Shown here in pieces: positions 1 to 5,529 of a stretch of DNA of 7,198 nucleotides. The stretch is from Methanomicrobiales archaeon (GTDB taxonomy: Archaea > Halobacteriota > Methanomicrobia > Methanomicrobiales > Methanoculleaceae), in assembly GCA_012510335.1 (NCBI GenBank), contig JAAZIF010000171.1, positions 1 through 7,198 of the forward strand, given 5' to 3'. The notes beneath the pieces were generated by a model. That model was not told the DNA's origin. It did not search any database and saw nothing but the letters and a program-made list of their open reading frames with translations. Within the stretch, counting starts at the first letter, position 1; the number at the start of each line of letters is the position of its first letter. A program made the translations under genes and the position numbers.

Positions 1-845
1 GGGACGCCGGCGCGGACGCGCGATGCGCTGAGAGCCTTTGCGTCCCGGACGGCCTCGTACATCTCCCTGATCGCGGGGGAAGGCTCGCCCTTCACCACCG
101 TCCGGGTCATGTCGGCGTGGTAGCCGGTGAGTTCATCCTGCGGGAAGATGTCGATTACGATCGGCTCATTCTCAAGGAGCGGCCCGGCGCCCGGGCTGTG
201 CGGGAGGGCGGTATCGGGGCCGCAGGAGACAATGGTATCCATCCCCCGGCAGCCCCGGGTGAGGAGAGATATGTGTATCTCTGTCCTGACAATCTCGGCG
301 GTGAGGGGCCGGCCGTCCCGATGGAGGATGCCGCCCTTCGGTGCGGAGCCGCGGATTAGCGCGATCCCCAGGTCCATAGCCGCCTCGGTGGCGCGCTGCA
401 CCGAGCGTATCTGCTCAAGCTCCTCCGGCGTCTTGACCGCACGCATCCTCCCGACCGTTCCTGAGGCGTCGAGGAGGACCGGGTGGAAAGACTCGAGTTC
501 CCGGGCGAGGGCGAGCGGGAATGTCGAGGGAACCAGGACGGGGCCGGCGGCGAGATCCGCGATCATGTGGGCGGTCGCCTGCCAGCGCGTCTCCCCCGCC
601 TCGATGTACCCGAGGTAGCCCGCATCGGCGCGGGTGATGACCGCTGCGGTCGATTCGCGGACCGCCCGCTCGTGTTCCATCTGCGGTATAACCAGTATCC
701 CGCGCTCGCCTGGTTTTTTTATGTAGACCACGGGGTCGGTGGTGCGAAACCGCGTCAGGTAGCGCACCTCGGCATCCACTGATGAGCCGTAGACCGCGTA
801 TGCTGCTGCCCCGGCATCCCGGATAGCGAAATCCAGTTCGTTCAT
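1..845 (-). CDS. M24 family metallopeptidase (Xaa-Pro aminopeptidase/dipeptidase-like), N-terminal part
   Basis: I translated the minus strand from the ATG at 845 by hand; the frame stays open for 281 codons to the left edge, so the C-terminus is missing. Residues 1-130 look like a creatinase-like N-terminal domain, and the pita-bread catalytic domain begins near 135 (MRAVKTPEELEQIR). Visible catalytic features are H216 in ALPHSPGAG, D232 in VIDIFPQ and D245 in GYHADMTRT; the two aspartates match the first two metal ligands of the family. The remaining ligands (His, Glu, Glu) would lie outside the window. M24 enzymes remove or split N-terminal residues next to proline in the cytoplasm, using two metal ions. 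The spacing between the aspartates (13 residues) is a little longer than in classic prolidases and fits the DIFP...ADMTRT subgroup. GAGGT at 856-860 lies 10 bases before the ATG and supports this start. Exact substrate is unknown. Confidence 0.88.
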   Translation of the reverse strand, partial: MNELDFAIRDAGAAAYAVYGSSVDAEVRYLTRFRTTDPVVYIKKPGERGILVIPQMEHERAVRESTAAVITRADAGYLGYIEAGETRWQATAHMIADLAAGPVLVPSTFPLALARELESFHPVLLDASGTVGRMRAVKTPEELEQIRSVQRATEAAMDLGIALIRGSAPKGGILHRDGRPLTAEIVRTEIHISLLTRGCRGMDTIVSCGPDTALPHSPGAGPLLENEPIVIDIFPQDELTGYHADMTRTVVKGEPSPAIREMYEAVRDAKALSASRVRAGV

Positions 846-903
846 CTTATCCCCTACCTCTTGAAACCACAAGTACTTTTACCACCGCGTTCAAGTATGA
901 ATA
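846..903. promoter_or_regulatory. Divergent promoter gap between the peptidase and the small membrane protein
   Basis: Only 58 bases separate the two divergent start codons, so both promoters must overlap here or lie inside the neighbouring gene. The best AT-rich element is the palindrome AAGTACTT with TTTA behind it (871-881), a weak TATA candidate for the plus-strand gene. That would place its transcription start near 902, nearly leaderless, which fits the lack of a ribosome binding site before 904. CAAGTA occurs twice (870-875, 892-897) and TTGAA/TTCAA form an inverted pair (861-865, 890-894); an operator is possible but not shown. Confidence 0.35.
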
Positions 904-1137
904 ATGGATGAGGCAACCGAGAAGGCCTTCAAGGGCAAGTTTATCTGGCTGACGATCGTGCTAAACGTCATCATCCTCTGTTTCGCCATGGGCGCCTTTG
1001 TTCTCTGCCGGTTCGCGCCCTCAAGCGATCTCGGCCTCCCTATCGGCATCTCCCTCCTTGTCGTCGGGGCGATCATCTCCATATCGTTTTGGAAGCGATA
1101 TTCACAGACAAAGGCCTGGTTGCATGAACAATCTTAG
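904..1137 (+). CDS. Small two-pass membrane protein, function unknown
   Basis: This is a 77-residue protein I cannot assign to a named family. After a charged N-terminus (MDEATEKAFKGK) there are two clear hydrophobic segments, about residues 13-37 (from FIWLTIVLNVIILCF) and 43-62 (from LGLPIGISLLVVGAIISIS), joined by a short loop with an arginine and an aspartate. The tail is positively charged (WKRYSQTK). Both ends are therefore probably cytoplasmic. No ribosome binding site is visible before the ATG, and a leaderless transcript is plausible. The stop lies 12 bases before the winged-helix gene, so the two are probably one transcription unit and might be functionally paired. The coding sense is supported by the membrane pattern and by codon use like that of its neighbours. 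Confidence 0.75.
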   Translation: MDEATEKAFKGKFIWLTIVLNVIILCFAMGAFVLCRFAPSSDLGLPIGISLLVVGAIISISFWKRYSQTKAWLHEQS

Positions 1138-1149
1138 TGCGCGTATACC

Positions 1150-1449
1150 ATGCTTACGAAGTTAAAGTCCGAGATCGAACTTGCATCAAGACATCTTGAG
1201 GTGATCCGGGCGGTCATGGAGTACCAGCCCATCGGCATAATGAGGCTCTCCGACGTACTGGATCTCCCCTACCACAGGGTCCGCTACTCGCTGCGGATCC
1301 TTGAGCAGGAGGGCTACATCCGCGCCTCCCCGGCGGGTGCGGTGGCCACGGCGCGTGCAACCGATCTCCTGAGCGGCCTTGAGGCGCAGGTTGAGGAACT
1401 GATCGCTCTCCTTGAGGCTATCAGGAAGGAGAATTCCCGTAATCTTTAA
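1150..1449 (+). CDS. Small winged helix-turn-helix transcriptional regulator (COG3388-like)
   Basis: This 99-residue protein has a single DNA-binding domain. Residues 12-27 form a first helix, 30-39 (IMRLSDVLDL) and 40-54 (PYHRVRYSLRILEQE) form the helix-turn-helix with the recognition helix, and 56-70 (YIRASPAGAVATAR) look like the wing. Residues 73-93 are leucine-rich and heptad-like, consistent with a dimerisation helix. The arrangement resembles the small archaeal predicted regulators grouped as COG3388; this is from memory of the family, not a search. There is no ligand-binding domain. No good ribosome binding site precedes the ATG, which lies 12 bases after the stop of the membrane protein gene, so translation may depend on coupling. 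Its target is unknown; the membrane protein upstream or its own promoter are candidates. Confidence 0.8.
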   Translation: MLTKLKSEIELASRHLEVIRAVMEYQPIGIMRLSDVLDLPYHRVRYSLRILEQEGYIRASPAGAVATARATDLLSGLEAQVEELIALLEAIRKENSRNL

Positions 1450-1452
1450 TAT
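1445..1452 (+). promoter_or_regulatory. TATA box of the tRNA-Asn gene
   Basis: TTTAATAT overlaps the stop codon of the preceding regulator gene. An archaeal TATA box sets initiation about 25 bases downstream, near 1476, which leaves a leader of about 12 bases to be removed by RNase P. A second AT-rich stretch at 1478-1485 is too close to the tRNA to be its promoter. Confidence 0.5.
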
Positions 1453-1488
1453 GATCCAGGAAGAACGGTATAGAGCACTTATACTTGT

Positions 1489-1561
1489 GCCGCCATAACT
1501 CAGTTGGTAGAGTGGCTGGCTGTTAACCAGCATGTCACAGGTTCGAGTCCTGTTGGCGGCG
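1489..1561 (+). tRNA. tRNA-Asn (anticodon GUU)
   Basis: The full cloverleaf can be drawn. The acceptor stem is GCCGCCA with TGGCGGC (7 pairs), the D stem ACTC/GAGT, the anticodon stem GCTGG/CCAGC with loop CTGTTAA (anticodon GTT), the variable loop ATGTC, and the T stem ACAGG/CCTGT with loop TTCGAGT. The discriminator base is G at 1561. CCA is not encoded, as is common in archaea. No intron is present. T-rich tracts at 1570-1573 and 1580-1583 could end transcription. Confidence 0.97.
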
Positions 1562-1645
1562 CTCTGTCATTTTCCTCGGTTTTCTGGTCGGTAGAGTGGC
1601 TGGCTGTTAACCAGCATGCCACAGGTTTGAGTCCTGCCGGGAGCG
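1506..1645 (+). repeat. 84-base tandem duplication covering the 3' three quarters of tRNA-Asn
   Basis: Copy one is 1506-1561 plus its tail to 1589; copy two starts at 1590. Similarity begins at the GGTAGAG of the D arm and continues past the tRNA end into the pyrimidine-rich tail (CTCTGTCATTTTCC at 1562-1575 against TTCTTTCTTTCC at 1646-1657). The first 17 bases of the tRNA are not convincingly duplicated. Confidence 0.8.
1573..1645 (+). pseudogene. Decayed tandem copy of tRNA-Asn
   Basis: Bases 1590-1645 match 1506-1561 of the intact tRNA at 50 of 56 positions, with an unbroken identical run of 29 bases covering the whole anticodon arm (1590-1618). The cloverleaf is nevertheless broken. The D stem (TTCT against GAGT) does not pair, A14 is replaced by G, the invariant C56 of the T loop is T (TTTGAGT), the outermost T-stem pair is A-C, and the acceptor stem pairs only partly with wobbles and one mismatch. 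The 84-base offset and similar T/C-rich tails after both copies point to a local tandem duplication. It is unlikely to be a working tRNA. Confidence 0.85.
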
Positions 1646-1749
1646 TTCTTTCTTTCCGCCGCTACCCATACTCCAGCGAGGAGCGCCGGCACCCCACAGG
1701 GATCGGGCGCACGGGATTATTATTCTCACCGCCGTTCATTTCGCTGGTG

Positions 1750-1781
1750 TTTATAGCATAGGAGCGACTCCAGTTATTTAC
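1750..1781 (+). promoter_or_regulatory. Candidate promoter of the deaminase-decarboxylase operon
   Basis: TTTATAGC at 1750-1757 and TTATTTACA at 1773-1781 are the AT-rich elements in an otherwise GC-rich gap. Either could be a TATA box, putting the transcription start near 1779 or 1803 and giving a leader of about 30-55 bases before the ATG at 1832. Between them is a small dyad GGAG-CGA-CTCC (1761-1771). I see nothing else convincing in 1646-1831. Confidence 0.4.
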
Positions 1782-1831
1782 ACGGCCGGTGCGGGCTTGT
1801 GTGCTGCATTCTGGCTGCCGGGAGAATGCCC

Positions 1832-2266
1832 ATGGATTTATTTATGAAGTGTGCCATAGAAGAGGCGGAGATGGGCCTTGCAGAAGGAGGTATACCCATC
1901 GGGGCGGTGCTGGTGCGGGATGGCCGTATCATCGGAAGGGGGCGCAACCGCCGCGTCCAGTGCGACGACCCCATACTCCACGCCGAGATCGACTGCCTGA
2001 GGAACGCCGGGAGGATCCGCAGCTACGCAGAATGCACGCTCTACTCCACGCTGATGCCCTGCTACCTCTGCGCGGGGGCAGTCGTTCAGTTCGGGATCGA
2101 GAAGGTCGTGGCCGGCGAGTCGGTAAACTTCCCAGGAGCGCGGGAGTTTCTCGAGTCGCACGGGGTCAAGGTGCTCGACCTCGACCTTGACGTCTGCAAG
2201 GATATGATGAGCGCATTCATCAGACAGTACCCCGGCCTCTGGTACGAGGATATAGGGGGGCTATAA
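1832..2266 (+). CDS. Cytosine deaminase, fungal FCY1-like
   Basis: This 144-residue cytidine/deoxycytidylate deaminase-fold protein closely follows yeast cytosine deaminase (158 residues) along its length. Zinc ligands are H50 in HAEID and C77 and C80 in PCYLC, and E52 is the proton shuttle. Residues that bind cytosine in the yeast enzyme are matched: N39 (RGRNRR), F100 (GESVNF; yeast GENVNF), W137 and D140 (WYEDIGG; yeast WFEDIGE). The predicted reaction is cytosine to uracil plus ammonia in the cytoplasm, for pyrimidine salvage. I chose the ATG at 1832 because GGGAG (1820-1824) lies 7 bases before it. The GTG at 1799 and ATG at 1826 are poorly placed, and yeast homology starts at about this point. 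The stop is 8 bases before the acetolactate decarboxylase. A tRNA-adenosine deaminase or guanine deaminase is a less likely alternative, because the C-terminal motif is specific. The call rests on remembered yeast sequence. Confidence 0.88.
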   Translation: MDLFMKCAIEEAEMGLAEGGIPIGAVLVRDGRIIGRGRNRRVQCDDPILHAEIDCLRNAGRIRSYAECTLYSTLMPCYLCAGAVVQFGIEKVVAGESVNFPGAREFLESHGVKVLDLDLDVCKDMMSAFIRQYPGLWYEDIGGL

Positions 2267-2274
2267 GGTGTTCC

Positions 2275-3081
2275 GTGGTTGAGGGCAGACTTTCCCGCTA
2301 CATCGCCGTTGCCGCTGTCTTCCTCATCCTCGGGGTCTGCATGGGTCTTGCGCTCGCTCCCGCGCCTGGAGGGAGCGTCGACAGGGATACGCTCTTTCTG
2401 GTCTCGACCATCGATGCACTCCTCCAGGGCGTCTATGACGGCAGCATGACGTTTGATGAGCTCGCGATGTACGGGGATTTCGGGATCGGGTGCGGCGACC
2501 GGCTCGACGGGGAACTGATAGGCATCGACGGCGAGTGGTACCTGATCCGGGTTGACGGACGGGCCTATCCAGTTGCCGGAAACGAGAAGACGCCGTTTGC
2601 GGCCGCGACCTTCTTCGACCCGGATATCGTGATCGCGGCCGATTCGCCGATGAACCTGACCGTTCTCCAGGATCGGGTGCAGGCGGAGCTCCCCTCGGAG
2701 AATCTCTTCCACGCGATCAGGGTGGACGGCACCTTCCCGCACGTGGTGACCCGGAGCGTGCCCGCCCAGGAGAGACCGTATCCCCGCCTCGCCAGTGTAA
2801 CAGCAAACCAGACGGTCTTTACGCTTGAGAACGTCACCGGGACCGCTGTCGGGTTCTGGACGCCGGCACTGGCGAAGGGGGTCAACGTCCCCGGCTACCA
2901 CCTCCACTTCATCACCAGCGACCGCACCGCCGGCGGCCATGTGCTCGATATGGCACTGGCGGGGGGCACCGTGCAGGTTGATATCACGGCAAACTTCACA
3001 ATGACGCTCCCGCCCGGCGGTGACTTCTGGACGGTCGACCTCTCAGGAGATCTCTCAGGGGAACTGGAGGCGGTTGAATAG
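2275..3081 (+). CDS. alsD: Alpha-acetolactate decarboxylase with possible N-terminal membrane anchor
   Basis: This 268-residue protein matches the AlsD/BudA family from residue 39 on: LVSTIDALLQGVYDG, YGDFGIG, LDGELIG, KTPFAAATFF, AIRVDGTF, VGFWTPA and the signature around YHLHF. The metal-binding histidines are H209, H211 and H222 (HxH, 10 residues, H), as in the Brevibacillus enzyme. R160, E80 and a C-terminal glutamate (E263) match other active-site residues. The reaction is 2-acetolactate to acetoin and CO2, which drains the valine/leucine pathway intermediate. Residues 8-30 (from RYIAVAAVFLILG) are a hydrophobic stretch that could be a signal peptide or anchor. The GTG at 2275 has AGGTG just upstream (2266-2270, spacing 4). 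An alternative ATG at 2341 would give a cytosolic protein of 246 residues without this segment. It follows the deaminase by 8 bases and is probably translated from the same message. Confidence 0.92.
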   Translation: MVEGRLSRYIAVAAVFLILGVCMGLALAPAPGGSVDRDTLFLVSTIDALLQGVYDGSMTFDELAMYGDFGIGCGDRLDGELIGIDGEWYLIRVDGRAYPVAGNEKTPFAAATFFDPDIVIAADSPMNLTVLQDRVQAELPSENLFHAIRVDGTFPHVVTRSVPAQERPYPRLASVTANQTVFTLENVTGTAVGFWTPALAKGVNVPGYHLHFITSDRTAGGHVLDMALAGGTVQVDITANFTMTLPPGGDFWTVDLSGDLSGELEAVE

Positions 3082-3180
3082 GCAGGGATACCCTCCTGGA
3101 AGAGGATATCGGCAGCCCCCTATGGCGAATGCCCGGCAACCGCAACGCTCAAGTAGCCCCCGGCAGGAGTACCCTCCCGG
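3081..3180 (+). repeat. 19-base imperfect direct repeat (two copies)
   Basis: GGCAGGGATACCCTCCTGG at 3081-3099 and GGCAGGAGTACCCTCCCGG at 3162-3180 agree at 16 of 19 positions, with an 81-base offset. Each contains a small hairpin (AGGG-ATA-CCCT; GGAG-TACC-CTCC). The first begins at the last base of the acetolactate decarboxylase stop codon. Confidence 0.7.
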
Positions 3181-3294
3181 GGTGGGATAACCCCGGGCAC
3201 AGGGGATCGGACCATAGCGGCGGTCCGGGAGCCCGGTGACTGCAGTGATACCGCCCGCCTGGCCGCGAAGATGTCTCGCAGGCGGTGGGAGGGG
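3171..3294 (+). promoter_or_regulatory. Hairpin-rich leader of the polymerase gene with possible ribosome-site sequestration
   Basis: Perfect stems seen are CCCGGGG/CCCCGGG (3176-3182 with 3191-3197, 8-base loop), CGGACC/GGTCCG (3208-3213 with 3222-3227, 8-base loop) and CCGCCTG/CAGGCGG (3255-3261 with 3279-3285, 17-base loop). The last stem ends two bases before the ribosome binding site GGGAGGGG (3287-3294). CCCTCCC at 3172-3178 is complementary to GGGAGGG at 3287-3293 and overlaps the first stem, so the two pairings exclude each other. No TATA box is visible in 3082-3299, so the message may come from upstream. Function is inference; GC-rich DNA yields some such stems by chance. Confidence 0.35.
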
Positions 3295-3299
3295 TAGAG

Positions 3300-5033
3300 A
3301 TGGAAAAACTCGCGAGGCTGGCCAACTTCGAGGTCGCGGCGATCCTCTATGAGGTCGCCGACCTCCTAGAGATCAAGGGCGTCCGGTTCAAACCGCATGC
3401 CTACCGGCGGGTGGCGCAGGCGATCGACACACTGCCGGAGGACGTCGCAGATCTTGTGCGGGAGGGGCGCCTCGGCGAGATCCCCGGTGTCGGGAAGGGT
3501 ATCTCCGGGAAGATCACGGAGATCATCGAGACCGGAAGCCTGGGCTATCTCGAGTCGTTGCGCGAAGAGCTCCCGGAGGGTGTGCAGGAGCTCACCCGGC
3601 TTGAGGGTATCGGGCCGAAGAAGGCGCTAATCCTCTCCCGGGAACTCGGGATCAGGGGCATCGATGACCTGGAGACGGCGGCAGCGGCAGGCCGGATCCG
3701 CGATCTCCCCGGGTTTGGCGAGAAGACTGAAGAGAACATCCTCGCCGGCATCCGGATGAGCAGGATGGCGGGGGAACGCCACCTCCTCGGCTACATCCTG
3801 CCGACAGCCCTCGATATCGAGCGGAGGCTCTCATCGCTTGAGTCGGTCAGTCAGGTGAGCCTCGCCGGTTCAGTCCGTCGGCGGAAGGAGACGATCGGGG
3901 ATATCGATATCCTCGCAGCATCCACCCACCCTGAAGAGGTGATGAATGCCTTTGTCACACTCCCGGGGGTCTCGCGGATCCTTGCCCGGGGGGTGACGAA
4001 GACGTCGGTGGTTCTTGAGACCGGCGTCCAGGTCGATCTCCGGGTTGTGGAGGATGAGCATTACGGGGCCGCGCTCCAGTACTTCACGGGGTCAAAGGAG
4101 CACAACATCGCCCTCCGGAGGCTCGCCATCGCAAGGAACTTGCGGCTGAACGAGTACGGGCTCATCGACCTTGCGGACGGTCATATGATAGCGGGGGAGG
4201 ATGAGGCCGGGGTCTACCGGGCCCTCGATCTCTCCTGGATCCCGCCCGAGCTCAGGGAGGATCGCGGCGAGATCGAGGCCGCCCGGACTGATACCCTGCC
4301 GGATCTCGTCGGATACGGGTCGATCCGCGGTGATCTCCACGTCCATACCCGCTGGAGCGAGGGCGCCCACTCGATCGAGGAGATGGCGGAGGCGGCGCGG
4401 GCGCTCCGCTATGAGTATATCGCCATATGCGACCATTCAGAGACCCTCCATATCGCCCGCGGCCTCTCCACGGAGCGCCTGGCTGATCAGATACGCGAGA
4501 TCGAGCGGATCAACCGGGCGGCCGATGATGGGTTTACGATCCTCTCCGGGACCGAGTGCAACATAGGTATGGACGGCAGTGTAGACCTCCCGGATGGCAT
4601 ACTCGCCGACCTCGACGTGGTGGTGGCAAGCGTCCACTCAGGTTTCAAGCAACCCCGCCGGGAGATGACAGACCGGGTTATAACAGCGATGCAGAACGAT
4701 AATATCGATATAATCGGCCACCCGACGGGCCGGATCCTCCTCTCACGGGAACCCTACCAGATCGACCTCGCCAGGGTCTTTGAGGCCGCGGCATCCCTCG
4801 GCGTCCTCATGGAGATCAACGCGTTTCCGGGGAGGCTTGACCTCCCGGACGTCAACTGCCGCCAGGCCCGGGAAGCCGGCGTTCGATTCTCCCTCGGATC
4901 GGACGCACACAGCCAGAAAAACCTCCGCTACATGGAGTTTGGTGTCGCGACCGCCCGGCGGGGCTGGCTCTCGGCGGACGATATCGCAAACACCCGTTCA
5001 CTAAGCGATCTACGAGGATTTCTGCGCTCTTAG
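3300..5033 (+). CDS. polX: Family X DNA polymerase with C-terminal PHP nuclease domain (bacterial-type PolX)
   Basis: This 577-residue protein has the full bacterial PolX layout, near the usual 570 residues. The N-terminal 8-kDa-like domain holds helix-hairpin-helix motifs (IPGVGKGISGKI at 61-72, LEGIGPKKALIL at 101-112, LPGFGEKTEENIL at 136-148). The nucleotidyltransferase domain has GSVRRRKETIGDIDIL with catalytic D201 and D203 and the third aspartate D246 (QVDLRVV). The PHP domain carries its metal set: H347 and H349 (LHVHT), D378 and H379 (CDHSE), E419 (SGTEC), H446 (SVHSG), H474 (IGHPTGR), and D535 and H537 (GSDAH). Family knowledge: gap-filling synthesis in base-excision repair, with 3'-5' exonuclease and AP-endonuclease activity in the PHP part. 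I chose the ATG at 3300 because GGAGG (3288-3292) is 7 bases upstream; the GTG at 3285 overlaps that site. Its end overlaps the convergent FKBP gene by 4 bases. Confidence 0.95.
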   Translation: MEKLARLANFEVAAILYEVADLLEIKGVRFKPHAYRRVAQAIDTLPEDVADLVREGRLGEIPGVGKGISGKITEIIETGSLGYLESLREELPEGVQELTRLEGIGPKKALILSRELGIRGIDDLETAAAAGRIRDLPGFGEKTEENILAGIRMSRMAGERHLLGYILPTALDIERRLSSLESVSQVSLAGSVRRRKETIGDIDILAASTHPEEVMNAFVTLPGVSRILARGVTKTSVVLETGVQVDLRVVEDEHYGAALQYFTGSKEHNIALRRLAIARNLRLNEYGLIDLADGHMIAGEDEAGVYRALDLSWIPPELREDRGEIEAARTDTLPDLVGYGSIRGDLHVHTRWSEGAHSIEEMAEAARALRYEYIAICDHSETLHIARGLSTERLADQIREIERINRAADDGFTILSGTECNIGMDGSVDLPDGILADLDVVVASVHSGFKQPRREMTDRVITAMQNDNIDIIGHPTGRILLSREPYQIDLARVFEAAASLGVLMEINAFPGRLDLPDVNCRQAREAGVRFSLGSDAHSQKNLRYMEFGVATARRGWLSADDIANTRSLSDLRGFLRS

Positions 5034-5485
5034 AGCTGACGCGCAGAAGGTGCCTGCTGGACTATATCCACGAGGTGTATGTCAAACGCCAGGGGTTGAC
5101 CGGCCAGCGGATGGTTGGCGTCCAGCGTCACGGTCGACTCCGATACATCGCTGATTGTGACGATGGCCGTCCCCTCGCCCGGTTGCTGGATCTGGAGTTG
5201 CTGACCCGGCTCCGGGTTGATATCATCCGGGAACTGGTCACGGTCTACCGTGAGCGTCATATCGTCGCGGTGGAGACCGTAAGCCTTCTCGGGCGGGATC
5301 CTTGCGGTCTTCGCCTCTCCCGGTTCCATGCCGATCACGGCCTGCTCAAACCCCGGTATGATCTCCCCCTCACCGATGGTGAACTCCAGGGGGGATCCCT
5401 CACTGGAGGTGTCAAAGATTGTACCATCTTCGAGCTTTCCGGTGTAATGCACCCTGACGGTGTCGCCTTCTTTTGCCTGTGCCAT
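5030..5485 (-). CDS. FKBP-type peptidyl-prolyl cis-trans isomerase, SlyD-like
   Basis: This 151-residue cytoplasmic folding catalyst has the FKBP core split by an insert-in-flap domain. The core contains VRVHYTGKLEDGTIFDTS (10-27) and GEIIPGFEQAVIGMEPGE (40-57). The insert runs about 71-119, and the core resumes with the SlyD-type motif NHPLAGQPLAFDI (124-136). The histidine-rich metal-binding tail of E. coli SlyD is absent; the protein ends in QQAPSARQL. Known role of the family: isomerisation of prolyl bonds, with the flap domain giving chaperone activity. I chose the ATG at 5485 because GGTGAT (5498-5493) fits the 16S rRNA end perfectly at a 7-base spacing. The ATG at 5494 falls inside that site, and longer versions lack homology. 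Its stop codon interlocks with that of polX. Confidence 0.93.
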   Translation of the reverse strand: MAQAKEGDTVRVHYTGKLEDGTIFDTSSEGSPLEFTIGEGEIIPGFEQAVIGMEPGEAKTARIPPEKAYGLHRDDMTLTVDRDQFPDDINPEPGQQLQIQQPGEGTAIVTISDVSESTVTLDANHPLAGQPLAFDIHLVDIVQQAPSARQL

Positions 5486-5519
5486 TGCCTGCATCACCGG
5501 GGGATGGTGATCGCGGATG

Positions 5520-5529
5520 CTATTTATGC
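5520..5529 (-). promoter_or_regulatory. TATA box of the FKBP gene
   Basis: Read on the minus strand this is GCATAAATAG, a good archaeal TATA box. Its centre near 5525 predicts initiation around 5498-5500, giving a short leader of about 13-15 bases that just contains the GGTGAT ribosome binding site. Confidence 0.6.

Noticed and set aside
117..782. Overlapping plus-strand open frames of 80, 163 and 99 codons
   Set aside because: They lie opposite the M24 peptidase reading frame, which has recognisable motifs and a ribosome binding site; these have none.
1673..1747. Inverted repeat CCAGCGA/TCGCTGG about 60 bases apart upstream of the deaminase
   Set aside because: Seven bases with a long loop in GC-rich DNA is expected by chance; no further pairing extends it.
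1504..1761. Plus-strand open frame of 85 codons starting in the tRNA
   Set aside because: It reads straight through the intact tRNA and its decayed copy; the repeated peptide VEWLAVNQH is only the translation of the anticodon arm.
1489..1832. Integrative-element attachment site at tRNA-Asn
   Set aside because: The repeat is only 84 bases away with no integrase or cargo between the copies, so a local tandem duplication is simpler.
2086..2940. Minus-strand open frame of 284 codons
   Set aside because: It is antisense to the deaminase and acetolactate decarboxylase, both with complete catalytic motifs; its product is arginine- and proline-rich low-meaning sequence.
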